A stretch of 64,000 nucleotides of DNA, taken from the NCBI RefSeq assembly GCF_932526225.1, contig NC_064040.1, forward strand, positions 14,422,856 to 14,486,855, read 5' to 3'. Source of the DNA: Nematostella vectensis (taxonomy: Eukaryota > Cnidaria > Anthozoa > Actiniaria > Edwardsiidae). The notes beneath the pieces are model-generated. The model was not told the DNA's origin. It did not search any database and saw nothing but the letters and a program-made list of their open reading frames with translations. This document shows positions 44,901-56,035 of this stretch, piece by piece. The stretch's first letter is position 1. Each line of letters starts with the position of its first letter. A program made the position numbers and the translations under genes.

Positions 44901-45254
44901 AACGAGTAAGCAGCGATTTGAATCCTTGACCGGCGCCGTTGGACAATTAGGTACGCTCGGCTGAACACGGAGCGAAGCAAACAACTTATAGCGCGAGGCT
45001 GTCACCGGCGCATTCGATACGGATTTCATAATTTTTCGTGGTCTAAAATTCAGAACTATCAGTTTTCGAAGCAAGGTAAGTAATCTGTTATCTCTTATTT
45101 TTGTTTAATTCATATAACATTACTATGCGCCGATGATAGCCTTGCAGACTTTCCACCTCGCAGGCTAATAATAGTTTGCTTCGCTCCGTGTTCAGCCGAG
45201 CGTACCTAATTGTCCAACGGCGCCGGTCAAGGATTAAAATCGCTGCTTACTCGT
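44901..45254. repeat. Inverted repeat, 82-bp arms, about 190-bp loop
   Basis: The left arm 44,901-44,982 (start AACGAGTAAGCAGCGATTTG, end GAACACGGAGCGAAGCAAAC) is the reverse complement of 45,174-45,254 with a single mismatch. The loop contains a consensus-like donor (GCAAG|GTAAGTAA) on the plus strand at about 45,076. It lies immediately upstream of LINE-3 ORF1 and may be part of its 5' region or an independent MITE. Confidence 0.85.
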
Positions 45255-46324
45255 TTTAAAAAATGGCTAGCGGCCAGGGAAAATGATTTAGCTCGGATGT
45301 TTTGCCACATATCGAATGTAAGTGTACCCTGGCATAGGTCTGCGAGATAAAAATATTTCGTTTGTTGTATTTTCCTCGAGAATTTCGACGGTATTTGAGT
45401 GCTACCGAAAATGGCGCCTCCAACCTTGTTTCTTTCCTTAGTAGGGGGAGAGAAGTCATATATTTCGTTACGAAAACCCCCCAAAATCGTATATTACACA
45501 TAAATATGACAACAACAAGGCATGTTCTAAGTTTTAAGGCAATTTTATTGGCAATGTTTCACAAAAAATCGCGACTTCAACCCAATCGTTTTACCTCTAA
45601 GAATAACAGTCGATTCCAAGCTACGAACAAGCTTCAAAACCATACCCTGGGCTACCTGTGGTTTAACCAGGTATAAACTGATGATCCTCTTTCATAATGA
45701 CACTTTTCGATGTTGAAATACTATTTTTATCGGGTCTTCGTAAAGAAGTATTCAAGGGCCGCACAAACTCTGGTTGACGAGACCTATCCTGTGGTGTTTA
45801 AAAGTTACCTCTTCCATAGGAAGAATTACTTCTCCAAAGGAGCCATTTTGTGGTCAACGAAATACATCCATGATATTTGGCTTGTTCGTGTGTTTTTGTT
45901 TCACCTTCTTTAGTTTATTAAAACGTTTTTTTTTTACTGCAATTTTTAATATTTTGCGAACTCTTGTCAAAAACTGCTAAACCCCTTTCTGGCTTCCGTC
46001 ATTCAAACAAACGGAATTACATTTGATGGTTTTTGGTTGGTCAGCGCCTTGCGTAGAGGTGGCGTGATTGGAAACCATTTCAGTGCTAGGCAATGATCCG
46101 CTTCAAGAATATTGAATGAGGCGATTTAGCTGTTGGAAATCGTCGGTTATAATTCGCAGAATATTGAAAACGGCCGTTTTATTGGTGGCAATAGTTTTGA
46201 ATTTTCGCGATGTTATTTTTGTTCAAAGACTATTCAGCGTGAGAAGCAAGAAGATAAATGTAGCTCGAAAATGTCCATTTTGCCACTATATTGTCTTGGT
46301 TTTCAAGTTGTCTATTGGACAGCT
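45255..46324. other. Intergenic, no gene recognised
   Basis: It holds the right arm of the inverted pair (45,596-45,670). Short frames on both strands show no domain. Confidence 0.35.
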
Positions 46325-46426
46325 AGTTTTACTGGGTAAAACCTTCCAGAAGAGCTCCTTGAAGATTTCAATAGTGCAAAAAGTATCGCTGACAGTATTA
46401 TGGAGTTTCTTGGATAGAAGAAAGTC
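46325..46426 (-). pseudogene. Degraded tandem duplicate of the exonuclease C-terminus
   Basis: On the minus strand this reads FLLSKKLHNTVSDTFCTIEI, then FKELFWKVLPSKT. The exonuclease gene end (46,450-46,554) reads FLSDQLHNAGNDAYYTMEIF and KELVWKGLPSGT. The duplicate lies after the stop codon. It keeps His and Asp of the HxAxxD box but has lost the Ala and Asn. Confidence 0.7.
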
Positions 46427-46449
46427 TAATTTTCCCAAGACAAAGTTTT

Positions 46450-47598
46450 CTAGGTTCCACTGGGTAAACCCTTCCAGACGAGCTCTTTGAAGATCTCCAT
46501 TGTATAGTAGGCATCGTTGCCCGCATTATGGAGTTGATCGGAGAGAAAATTATTATTATAATCATGTTTAATGTGGAGTTCATTAAGAATTCTCGCCAAG
46601 TTTTGCTGGTGCTTGGCGCTGGGGAAGGCAGCCAAATAGAGCAACCTAGTATCTACAATATCTGGTAGATCCACCCCACGCTCGCGTAAATAGTCTGTTA
46701 AGTTCGCTGCTGAGTGGGCGGTGATGATTTCAGCTTCACTTAAGACGGCTTTAAGTGTACTTTTCGCCCTTGAGAAGCAAAGAAATTGTGTTGTTCCAAA
46801 ATTGAACTTATTTCTGTTGTCTGGGAATATGTCTTTATTAAACAAATGCTGATTTTCCTTGATAATGATGTGACGACACTTGAACACATGGCATCCTTGT
46901 TCGATTGACGCATGCATCCGAAATAGCGTGAACCCGATCTCGAGTATTCTTGTCGGGTCATCTTCGTAAAGCTCAAGATCCAGAGCGAGAACTTTCCGAG
47001 CCTGTTCGGCAAGATTGCTCTGAATTGTTTGAAACAATCGTATACCCCTCACTTCCATTTGGAAAGCAATCTCCTCGTTTTTCCGTTTGAGGTTTTCAAT
47101 GCATTTCTCCATGTCCTTGTTTGAAGCAAACATGTGTTTGACGCACGGTAGACGCCGTTTTGTTATTCTGACGGGAGCTTCTTGTGGTACTTTAAGTCCA
47201 ACTCTTCTTTCAAGCTTCTCCTTTATCTTACAATACACGTTATAATCAACAAACAGCTTCGCCACATTGCTACAATCAAACGCGGTGACAAACACGTTAG
47301 ACTTCAGGTGCTGATTAAACACTGTTTTAAAGAAGCTCTTTGCCTGAAGGCCAGCGGTGGGCTCCATGTTCAGACAGAAGCGCTGCCAGTGGTCCCTTAG
47401 GTTGTCGTAGTCGTATAGATAGTCCGGACACTCCTTACATGCCATACTATAGTTCATTGCTAGCTCGTAATCGATACTGAAGTTCTCCTGAAAGGTTAGG
47501 ATCTTTAAGCCAGCGAATTTGCCGATCAGGTACCTGAAAAAGGATGTGGTCAGGGAAGTGGTATGCAGAGGCGCGACAGAGCACCACTCTTCACCGTC
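46450..47598 (-). CDS. DEDDh 3'-5' exonuclease-like protein, C-terminal exon
   Basis: The exon starts after an acceptor (TTTTCTTTATTTCAG) and is open for 382 residues to the stop. Beginning DGEEWCSVAPLHTTS, its first 150 residues match no domain that I know. The C-terminal part is a DEDDh exonuclease fold: KVLALDLELYED (Asp207, Glu209), EIITAHSAANLTDYL (Asp302), PDIVDTRLLYLAAFPS and LHNAGNDAYYTM (His357, Asp362). All four acidic residues and the His are present, so it should be active. It resembles the Gfd2/YDR514C-like branch. Upstream exons should lie above 47,600 but I could not identify them. The true N-terminus is unknown. Confidence 0.7.
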   Translation of the reverse strand, partial: DGEEWCSVAPLHTTSLTTSFFRYLIGKFAGLKILTFQENFSIDYELAMNYSMACKECPDYLYDYDNLRDHWQRFCLNMEPTAGLQAKSFFKTVFNQHLKSNVFVTAFDCSNVAKLFVDYNVYCKIKEKLERRVGLKVPQEAPVRITKRRLPCVKHMFASNKDMEKCIENLKRKNEEIAFQMEVRGIRLFQTIQSNLAEQARKVLALDLELYEDDPTRILEIGFTLFRMHASIEQGCHVFKCRHIIIKENQHLFNKDIFPDNRNKFNFGTTQFLCFSRAKSTLKAVLSEAEIITAHSAANLTDYLRERGVDLPDIVDTRLLYLAAFPSAKHQQNLARILNELHIKHDYNNNFLSDQLHNAGNDAYYTMEIFKELVWKGLPSGT

Positions 47599-47855
47599 CT
47601 GAAATAAAGAAAATAAAACTGTCCATTAAACTGGGCTTAAATCGGGACCTGTTCTGTCGAACACGACAACGGTACGACACAACTAGCCAGCAAATCATGG
47701 TAATCTCAACAGCATAGACAACTTAGAGAAGACCATAAGTGGAAGAAAAAAAAATACTTGCAACTGAAAACTTATTTATACACAGTTTCAATGTACATTA
47801 TATTGAAATAATTATTTATTGATTCCATAAATTAAATATATATAAATTTTATTAA

Positions 47856-47981
47856 TTACTTTCCGCGTGTTATGACTGGAGGAATTACAGCCGGATTTAA
47901 AGCTGTTTCGTGTTTTAGCTTGGCGAACTGTTCTTTGGATAATTTAGCGATTTGTATGCCATGGTAGCCATGATAGCTAGT
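47856..47981 (-). CDS. Possible terminal exon, unknown protein
   Basis: On the minus strand, after CGCTTCCCCACTAG, a frame of about 41 codons has a coding-like composition (IQIAKLSKEQFAKLKHET, NPAVIPPVITRGK) and ends at a stop. It could be a last exon of another minus-strand gene or chance. No partner exon was found. Confidence 0.2.
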   Translation of the reverse strand, partial: TSYHGYHGIQIAKLSKEQFAKLKHETALNPAVIPPVITRGK

Positions 47982-50902
47982 CTAGTGGGGAAGCGAAAGC
48001 ATCGAAAACGGAAAAATGTCAGAATTCGCGATTTTTAATCGGCTTGAGTTTACTATTGCAATTTCCTCGTACGACATCGTAGTAAAGAAAAGTAGTTATT
48101 TTAAATTTGGTTTAAAAATTGCTTACCTAAGTGTTTTCATGTGTACAAATGGGAAACATCACTCGAGGGCAACGATGCAAGAATCTTTTTTGGGAAGTAT
48201 TAAAGGGGCAGGGGATCAATGCAAGCAACTAGCGATTTTAAATGGGTGACCTGAATGAGAAGAACGTTCATAACGAGCTTGATAGGAGAGTTAATCGCGA
48301 GGTTGATAGGAAAGTTTCTCGCGAGTTTGATAGGACAGTTTATCACAAGCCTAATTGGAAGAATTCCTAAAGCCTTGGTTCGTTTTAATTTTAGTTATAG
48401 ATAATTTCCTGAAAATCATTTAAACCTACAACACGTACACTATTTCCATACACCAAAGTCTGCTAATCTCCCTGCGCTAGCATCTAAGGCGATCACCTAA
48501 AGACTTTAATCTTCCAAAGGCGATAACTCATTGCGTTTTTTTTCTTGAAACTGTCTTATTCACAGTAAATGCTTGTCTCTTTATCATTATGAATATTTAA
48601 CGAGGAACAGGTTCTTTTAATAAAAACGCTTTCAGCTGCATAATTTTGACTTACATAAAGCCGTAAAAGCATAGAGTCTTCAAATGCTATTTTATCATTT
48701 TTTTGCCAATTTGTTATTCTATAGTGTTAGCAAAAGCTACACTCAGGTCAAATGGTTAAATGAATAAATCATTGCTGTTACGGTTTCATAACATGATAAC
48801 CCACTGGGTTTCAGAGAAACAAAAATCTTTATACGCGAATGTTATGGCTATAAAAAATGATTTGAGCTAACATCTACAGGTAAAAAACAGGTAATGTATA
48901 TATACACTGACAGCACCAAAAGGAGCCTAATTTAAAAGAGAGAAGGTTGTTTTATGTGTGGTTTATAAACCTCAATTTGTCATATGCGGTTTTCAAGTCG
49001 ATTTCCATGGCAAACAATTGAAGTAATTGAGATACTATGTACCAAGTTCTCTCATCTGGCGGAGCATTGCAAGCATCATGACTAAGTTCTCAGAATCTGG
49101 TGGAGCGAGAAAAGCATTCGAGCACATGCATACTAAGTTCTCTTATGTAGCAAATCTATTGAGATAATGGGACCGATAACAATATATCATATAATGAAAA
49201 CATTTTTTTCGGGAAAACATTGAAAGCTGTATGTATAAAAGTTCTCTTATTTCATTGCATGATGATTGCATCTTAAACGTCCTTGGTTGCACAAGAAAAG
49301 ATTGAAATAAAGAAAAAGGAAAACGCGTACCTTATCTTATCGTTCCGTTTCTCACCTGGCGCATGTTATCATTATATGCCCCTCATTTGAGAAAATAAAT
49401 TGTCCGTTGATTACTGATGGATAGATCCCGCGATAGAAAAAGGTGCAACCACTGGAATACATTACTGCACCAAAATAAACGATAAGCGCATTTCATTTAA
49501 GAAGCCAAACAATTATGATAATTTTGCCCGAATGGGGCGACTTATGAAAAAAACATCGGGGAGGGGAGGGAAGGGGTGTGCATCACAAACCTTCGAAGAC
49601 AAGGCATATAAATTGTTGTGCTCTTTTTTTAATTATAATTATTCTTGTATCTGCGCACTTCATGATCGAGATTATTGGTTAAGTTATGTTTATCTATATA
49701 TATATATTTGTAATAATGAAAAAATATAGTTTGCATAATTGATAACATTGTAATTACGATGTATTTATTTATTCATGCCGACTCTGGGTGACTCTAACAC
49801 GCTGTCAAACCCCCTGCTAACACGAGCCAAGCCTAAATTCCCTTGATCTAGCTTCATACATTTAATATATGTCCACCCTTGGTAGTTCGAACCCTTGATA
49901 GCTCGAGATTCCGATCATTCGAGGTGATTTCTCTTTCCCCTCAAGTGTATTTCCATATTTTCATGCCTGCACATTAACCGACTTCTTAGGGAAGGCGAAA
50001 TACATGACACCATTTTTTTTCTAGTCCTTTTTATGGCTTTTGTTCTGTATTGTACATAAATATTGTACATATTATACGCCTAATGGCCCTTTATGCTCGC
50101 AGCCCGTTTTAATTATCTAGTCGCATATTTGACATTTTCAATAGAAAATTCATGTATATTCAGTAGTACTTCAGTGTTGTTTCGATAATTCGTTTAACCG
50201 GTAATTCGAAAACCAATTTCCATTTTTCTTTATGGTTCGAGTTTATGGGAATCAATTGATTTGTAAAAAAAACTATTAATTAATTATTGGATGGGTTGGC
50301 GCGTTCTTGCCTAGCAATGTCGGCCCTTAACCCAAAATAGATGAATTCTTTGTAATAGCCACTAAATTGCGTCTCTGTCTACAGTAAACACCACCGTTTA
50401 AGATTAAAAACCTACAGGCTAAACTTTGGCATTATTCGTTGTTTACCAAATGTTAGGGTCTCTTGAATGCCTTAACCTTAAAATTCAACTTAGGACTTGC
50501 TTAAAAGACTGAGCTCACATGAAATCCTTTTGTTTACGGTAAAAAGATCGCTATGATTTTCCTTTCAATTTATTGTCCCTTTTCGAAGAACCATCTTTCT
50601 TCTTCGACTCCGCCTCAAAACTAAGTAATGCTTGTAGAAGGACGAAAATCGAAGTATAGAGTTCTCGTCCCATCTTCTTCTCAATCAGTTCTGTTCTCCA
50701 TTGTGTGATGTAACTTTCTTAAGCAAATTGCTATAAATCAATTTCCTCTACTATTGCTTTCTCGCTTGTCACTCAGAGGTGTATTTGCGTCCCCACTTTT
50801 TGCGCCAATTTTTTCAACTAATCAGTGAGGCGAAGGGCACAATAACAGCGCGCAACAGGGATCCCATCGTGACCACTTTATCGTAGCTTACCGCACGAGG
50901 TT

Positions 50903-51056
50903 CCGCTATAAAAGGGAAAGCTTCTCCCACCCCCGGGCTCGAATTTGCAATCATAATTAGAACACTGCAACGCTAGCAGTCACAAATTATGAGCCTCCTG
51001 TAAAATTGCTTATCTCTGGGCCTCAGTCGGCAGGAATACAACTATTTTTACACAGG
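50903..51056 (+). promoter_or_regulatory. Possible promoter and first exon
   Basis: TTCCGCTATAAAAGGGAAAG is a strong TATA match. About 145 bases downstream TTTACACAG|GTAACAAG is a usable donor. Only a very short ATG frame lies between, so it would be an untranslated first exon. No downstream exon was recognised, other than the hAT-like pseudogene at 52.2 kb on the same strand. Confidence 0.25.
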
Positions 51057-52207
51057 TAACAAGACAGTTGTGTTAAGAGATTGATAAATGAGTGATTTGC
51101 TGTCCAACTACGTTTTTGGTGCAAAATTTTAAATTTTGCGCTATCCATAAACTAACGCACCTGCATAAATAATTCACGCGCTGTGATGGAAATGCTTGTA
51201 TTTTAGGGCGCACACAGCTTGGTATAGGATTATTTTACGATAGATAGAAACATTTTTAGATGGACAACTCTAGGAATTATATTTATTTTGGTTTAGAATA
51301 TGAAATTTTAATATAGCGCTCAGAGCAATTGCCCTGACATGTTGACTCATTGACGGCTGATTGATAACTGATTGCTCTCGAGCCCGGGGGTGAAGTGTGA
51401 CATATAGACAAAAGAAAACATGATATACCCAGGCCCGTGCCCAGGGGGGTTGCAAGGGGTGCGAATGTGATAGTTGTAGACAAAACTATGAAGTATAGGC
51501 CTATTAGATGCGATAGAAATTAAATAAAATAAAAAAAACGAAAAAACAATTATAGATTCTGTAATAAATCTATAAGTCAAACTTTAATGCATAAGCATTA
51601 ACTTGCATAATTTAAACTTGACTTCTTTGTAGCCAAAACCGATAATAAACGTTCCGTGGAGATAAAAATATCTGGTTTAATTTTGGTTCTTTGGAAGTGG
51701 AATTTTTATCAGAAAAAATTAAACTCCCCTTGAACAAAAGAGAATATATATAGGCACACCCAATCAAAGATACCTCGCGTGAATTACATACTGGAAAGAT
51801 ACGATGTATGGCGCGAAACTAAATTGCGACCCTGACGGCATTTTGCACAATGAGGAGAAGAGAAGAAGCTAGAAAGCGAAAAGCTTGATTCCTGGGTTGA
51901 TCGGATAGTCAAAGGCAAGAAAAAGGGTCGTTCGAAGACAGTCTAGATGGAAGTGGAACGACCACAGGTAGGTTCTAACACAAAAATAATTCAGCACGTG
52001 TTGACTCAAATTCTACATTTACTTAGGCGCTGTTCTATAACAACTTTTTGGTTCGTAAACAGATAGCCGTCAACTTACCAGCACTTAGGCGGGTGTCACA
52101 AGATTTTGGACCTCATCACAAGCCTAATTTTTGTTTGATATTTGGATCAAAGATCTCAATGTTCTTTAAACTTTTTTCAATAGTCTTTTGTCTTTTTCTT
52201 TTCCTCT

Positions 52208-53103
52208 AGCTCGCTGCATCACATTATTTTCAATGAGAAACCCTCTCTCCTCACAGGGAAAACATCAAGCGTCCAAGTGTCTCCAAGAGTGCATGATCAG
52301 CGGGCAGCGTCTTAGACAGGCAATCGAGAATCCAGCGAAATCTGTAAACACCCTCCTTGATGAAGAAAAGAGACGCAACATAGAGCGCAACAAGCACATA
52401 ATCAAATGTGTTGCGGAAGCAGTGCGCTTTTGCGGTCGCCAATGCATTGCCTTGAGTGGTGGTGGAGTCAGGTGTTAACAGCAAAGACGAGCATGCATAT
52501 CAGCTCAATAGAAATGTGGGCAACTTTGTGGCAGCCCTTCAAATGATTGCCAATCACGACGCTGTCCTAGACCAGCACCTCACTGCCACTGGAATGAGAA
52601 ATAGGAACGCCGCGGATACAGAATGAAATCATTGAGATAATTGGCAACGATATGATACTAGATGGTCTCTTGGACAAGATCAGGGCTACAAAGTTCTTCA
52701 GCATAAAGGCTGATGAAGTCACAAGCAACAACAAGGAACAGCTAGCTTTGTGTATCTGTTTCGTCGACGGCAGTCAAGTGCACGAAGAATTTATCGGTTT
52801 CATCCACCTACAGAAAAAACAGGCCAAGAAATAGCCAATGTCATATTGGAAAAGCTGCAGAGTCTCGGTCTGGACCCGAAAAATATCCGTGGTCAGGGTT
52901 ATGATGAAGCTGCTAATATGTCAAGCGACAACGTTGGGAGTCCAGCGCAAAATCAAGAAGCGCCCAAAGCAGTTTATGTGCATTACAGTGGACATTGCCT
53001 TAACTTGTTTATCGCCCATAGTTGTCACCAACAAAGCATTACGAGTGCAATCGATAAACTAAAGCAATGCAGTCTGTTCTTCTTAGAAGTCCAAAACGAG
53101 AAG
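52208..53103 (+). pseudogene. hAT/DUF4371 (ZMYM1-like) transposase, exon 1, frameshifted
   Basis: After an acceptor-like CTTTTCCTCTAG the frame reads GKHQASKCLQECMISGQRLR, TLLDEEKRRNIERNKHIIKC and AVRFCGRQCIALSG, the DUF4371 start found in ZMYM1-type hAT-derived proteins. A frameshift near 52,470 leads to VGNFVAALQMIANHDAVLDQ, another near 52,620 to IQNEIIEIIGNDMILDGLLD and FFSIKADEVTSNNKEQLA (likely first catalytic Asp), and a third in an A-run near 52,815 to KTGQEIANVILEKLQSLGLD and YVHYSGHCLNLFIAHSC. It ends at AAG|GTAAGG, phase 0. Confidence 0.7.
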
Positions 53104-53181
53104 GTAAGGGAGATCTAGAAAACCCTCAAACCTTATTTTGATAAATGAATAAATATAATTTTGGCACTTTTCAATCCATAG

Positions 53182-53536
53182 GTCTTCTTAACTTTCGAAA
53201 AGGCGGTAGATGACGCGGATCGCCGCAAGGCTCTTGTGTATATGTGTCGGACAAGATGGGCGGCCCGCCACAATGCATACACACATTTCTATCAGTCATT
53301 TACCTTTATAATCACTTCTTTGGAGAATATCATTTATGGAGCTAATAGCGAACTGATGGGTGGGGAGCACCAAGATGCATCATGGGACAGGAGGAGCAAG
53401 GACAACGCAGCCTCTTTGCTGGCAAGTCTTACCTCCTTTTACTTCATTGTCTCCTTCCTAGTACTCTACGAGTTTCTATCACACTTGGCGGGAATAACTG
53501 TGAAGTTGCAAGGCAGAGCTGTAGACATTTTTAAAG
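53182..53536 (+). pseudogene. hAT/DUF4371 transposase, exon 2
   Basis: It follows a 78-base intron (ATCCATAG acceptor) in the same phase. It contains VFLTFEKAVDDADRRKALVY and CRTRWAARHNAYTHF, the C..RW motif of hAT transposases, and ends at AAAG|GTAGTC. No frame damage is visible in this exon. Confidence 0.65.
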
Positions 53537-53602
53537 GTAGTCTATAGCTTTTTTTCTGCCAAGTGTCTGCCTCGATTTTCATCTTTTGTTTGTATTTCCC
53601 AG

Positions 53603-53915
53603 TTCCTACAAGTGAAGGAGACCTATGAGGTGTTGTCATCAAAGATGGATGAGACGTTCTCCCATATATACACCCACGCTGTGCGAATGGCTGACATCAT
53701 AAATACTGCTCCATCGATGCCGCGTCTTGTTGGGAGACAGGTTCATCACGTGAACGCCCCGGCTGTTAATCCCGAGGAGCATTATAGGCGTAATGTTGCA
53801 ATCCCCTTCATGAACCACATCCAGTCGGAACTGGAAGAACAATTCTCAGGTGATAAAACTGTTCGCAAGAAATACGCAGTAATCAGTGGATATTATTTGA
53901 TAGTTGATAGCTGAC
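53603..53915 (+). pseudogene. hAT/DUF4371 transposase, exon 3
   Basis: It reads VKETYEVLSSKMDETFSHIY, PSMPRLVGRQVHHVNAPAVN and FMNHIQSELEEQFSG. PR.VGRQ.HR.N is the hallmark of the middle of ZMYM1-like transposases. The exact acceptor (CCCAG or CTACAAG) and the donor (likely CTCAG|GTGATA at 53,849) are uncertain. Confidence 0.65.
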
Positions 53916-53929
53916 GTTGTTTGTGTAGG

Positions 53930-54085
53930 TCTGTCAGTACATGCCTCGAGGCTCCATTGCTTTGTCCCATCCATCCTTTGTGAGAAGTTTCCAGACGAAG
54001 AGGCCGAGGCCATCCTCGATACATACAAAGATGATCTCCCCTCTCTGGAACTCTTGCACCAAGAATTGGTCCGATTCAAGATAAG
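53930..54085 (+). pseudogene. hAT/DUF4371 transposase, exon 4
   Basis: After GTTTGTGTAG it reads ASRLHCFVPSILCEKFPDEE, then DDLPSLELLHQELVRFKI, and ends AAGATAAG|GTTATT in phase 2, which fits the next exon. Confidence 0.65.
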
Positions 54086-54241
54086 GTTATTGTAACACTA
54101 ATAGTAAAACTTATAGTAACTTCATTGAAGATTTATTTGTCCAATCTAATAAAAAGCCAAATTAATTGCAAGCTACAAAATTGGTTATTTCAATAATATG
54201 TAATATCTTATCATTAGCTTCCTGTTTTTATTTTTTTCTAG

Positions 54242-54567
54242 ATACGACGCGAAACAGTGCAATGACAGACCAAGTACCGCAGTCCAAGCTCTAAAGGAGT
54301 GTGATAGGGACATGTTCCCTAATATCTCCACGCTGCTACAGATCTGTTGCACTATACCAGCTACAAGCTGCGAGTGCGAGAGAAGCGCGAGTGCACTTCG
54401 ACGCCTCCACACGTACAACAGATCGTGCATGGGGCAAGAGAGGCTGTCGGCATTGGCCCTTTATCCATTGTCACTACGACACCGACGTCGACCTGGATCA
54501 AGTGATCAATCAGTTTGCAAGAAAACACCCTAGAAAAATTGACCTTGGAACCATGCTTAAAGATTAA
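54242..54567 (+). pseudogene. hAT/DUF4371 transposase, C-terminal dimerisation exon
   Basis: After TTTTTTTCTAG it reads YDAKQCNDRPSTAVQALKEC, IPATSCECERSASALRRLHT and SCMGQERLSALAL: the hAT C-terminal region (E.R.FS-like CECERSAS..LR). A frameshift near 54,457 moves the end (IHCHYDTDVDLDQVINQFAR, stop after TMLKD) into another frame. Introns in the right places suggest this was once a host-like spliced gene or an intron-bearing transposon, now inactive. Confidence 0.7.
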
Positions 54568-54800
54568 TTTTGGGCAGAAGATCAACAGAATCATATACAG
54601 CCAGTAGCGGTCAAGGCCATGTGTATAGATATGAAAGAAATAAAAGAGAACACATTTATCCGTCACGCAATAGATGTTTTATATTTCCTCCCCCCCTCCC
54701 CCCATTCCCTGAAAAACTTGTTCCACTATCCGTAAAAGTGCGATGAAGAGCAGTTACTGTAGTTTGATGTAGCAAGCATGACTCCAAGCGCGTGATCCAA

Positions 54801-54965
54801 GCGCTACTTCCACTTGGGTGGTCTTCACCGTAGACAACATTCATTATGTCGGCCGCCAAAAAGTACAAAAGTAACGTTTGATAGCGCTACTTCCACTTGG
54901 GTGGTCTTCACCGTAGACAACATTCATTATGTCGGCCGCCAAAAAGTACAAAAGTAAACGTTTGA
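54801..54965 (+). repeat. 82-bp tandem duplication with ATG
   Basis: Two units (54,801-54,882 and 54,883-54,965) carry GCGCTACTTCCACTTGGGTG, then CATTCATTATGTCGGCCGCC and AAAAAGTACAAAAGTAA. Each has a short frame MSAAKKYKS. Only one base of insertion (GTAACG to GTAAACG) distinguishes the units at the end. Function unknown. Confidence 0.75.
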
Positions 54966-54969
54966 TAGC

Positions 54970-56034
54970 AATAACTTAGCGGTATAGAAAAGTTTCTGAA
55001 ATGTATATTATAGTTATTTCCTTGTGTACTGCATAGAAATTTGCAAGCTTCTAAACCAGAAACCAGACAAAATATTCTTATCAGACATTAGTCTAGGATC
55101 CACACAAATTACAGAAGTTGCTGTAAATAATCCATAAAAGAAACCATAATTATGATGCCGTTCCATAGATACTAGCTGATTTTACTCGCGTAAATAGAAA
55201 TTTTATTATTATTTAATTTTTTTTATGAAGTACCCCCCTGGCCGTTTTTAGTATCTGTTTAGTATCCGAGGGATTAGTATCTAGGATCACCGCGGTCACG
55301 CGGGCAATGGTCAAAATAAACTCGACACTCTAGACACTTAAGCTTTTATTAGAAATAAAGCTTCTGTCATTAGTTATAAGTATTTAAAGTAGAACAACGA
55401 ACCGTTTGGGCACCTGTAAACTTTGGGCCTTCAGACTATTGACACAACAGATTTCATAGGGGTAGGGGTAGGGGGCAATTCAAGTATTAGGGAGACGTCG
55501 TAGACGGGACATAATGTTTGATTATTTGTATGGATATACTTATGGATTCCCTTGCTTCAAAACCAGCTAATGCATCAAATCGCTTTTTTATTTTCAAACC
55601 AGTTAAAAGCAAATGCGAAGTAATGTTTTTACAACCGAATAAATGCATACAGGCAGGGATTACTTCTGTTATCATGCGTAACTTCGCAGCGATCTATATA
55701 GCAAGATACGATTATCGAGAGCGCCTGTTAAATTTCTTATCTGAATAATAGTATTTGTAACCGACGATAACAACGCTGTTTACTAGCCAACGCGAACTTA
55801 CAAATCCACTATCTCGTCAACAGGTCATTGTGTGTTATGTATTCTCAGCTTGTTAGCTGTTTGTACAGTATTGATCGAGTAATGTATTTGTTTACATATC
55901 AGAATTCTCCAAATGTAACATTTTGACACTTTTGAAGTACTTACAGTTTGCGGATACGAGCTATCGCCGCGAAAATAGTTCTGCGTGAGCACCAACAGAT
56001 ATTGCCCCGCACAACGAGAAGTGCGTTGAAAATT
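54970..56034. other. Intergenic, no recognised gene
   Basis: AT-rich; includes CTAGGATCACCGCGGTCACG. The frame 55,518-55,748 plus shows no domain. Confidence 0.35.
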
Positions 56035-56035
56035 T

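Larger units (their letters stand above)
47600..52180. other. Long non-coding stretch
   Basis: No long credible frame. Points noticed: mixed short repeats GATAGGAGAGTTAATCGCGAG and GATAGGAAAGTTTCTCGCGAG around 48,280-48,330; sequence with GTTCGAACCCTTGATAGCTCG (49,886) and GTTTAACCGGTAATTCGAAA (50,193), the style of a pogo/Tigger-type MITE; a TATA-like CGCTATAAAAGGGAAAG at 50,907; a repeat fragment (CCCAGGCCCGTGCCCAGGGG) at 51,428. Confidence 0.4.

Noticed and set aside
48016..48249. Plus-strand frame of 77 codons
   Set aside because: No domain, no exon context, composition typical of AT-rich non-coding DNA.
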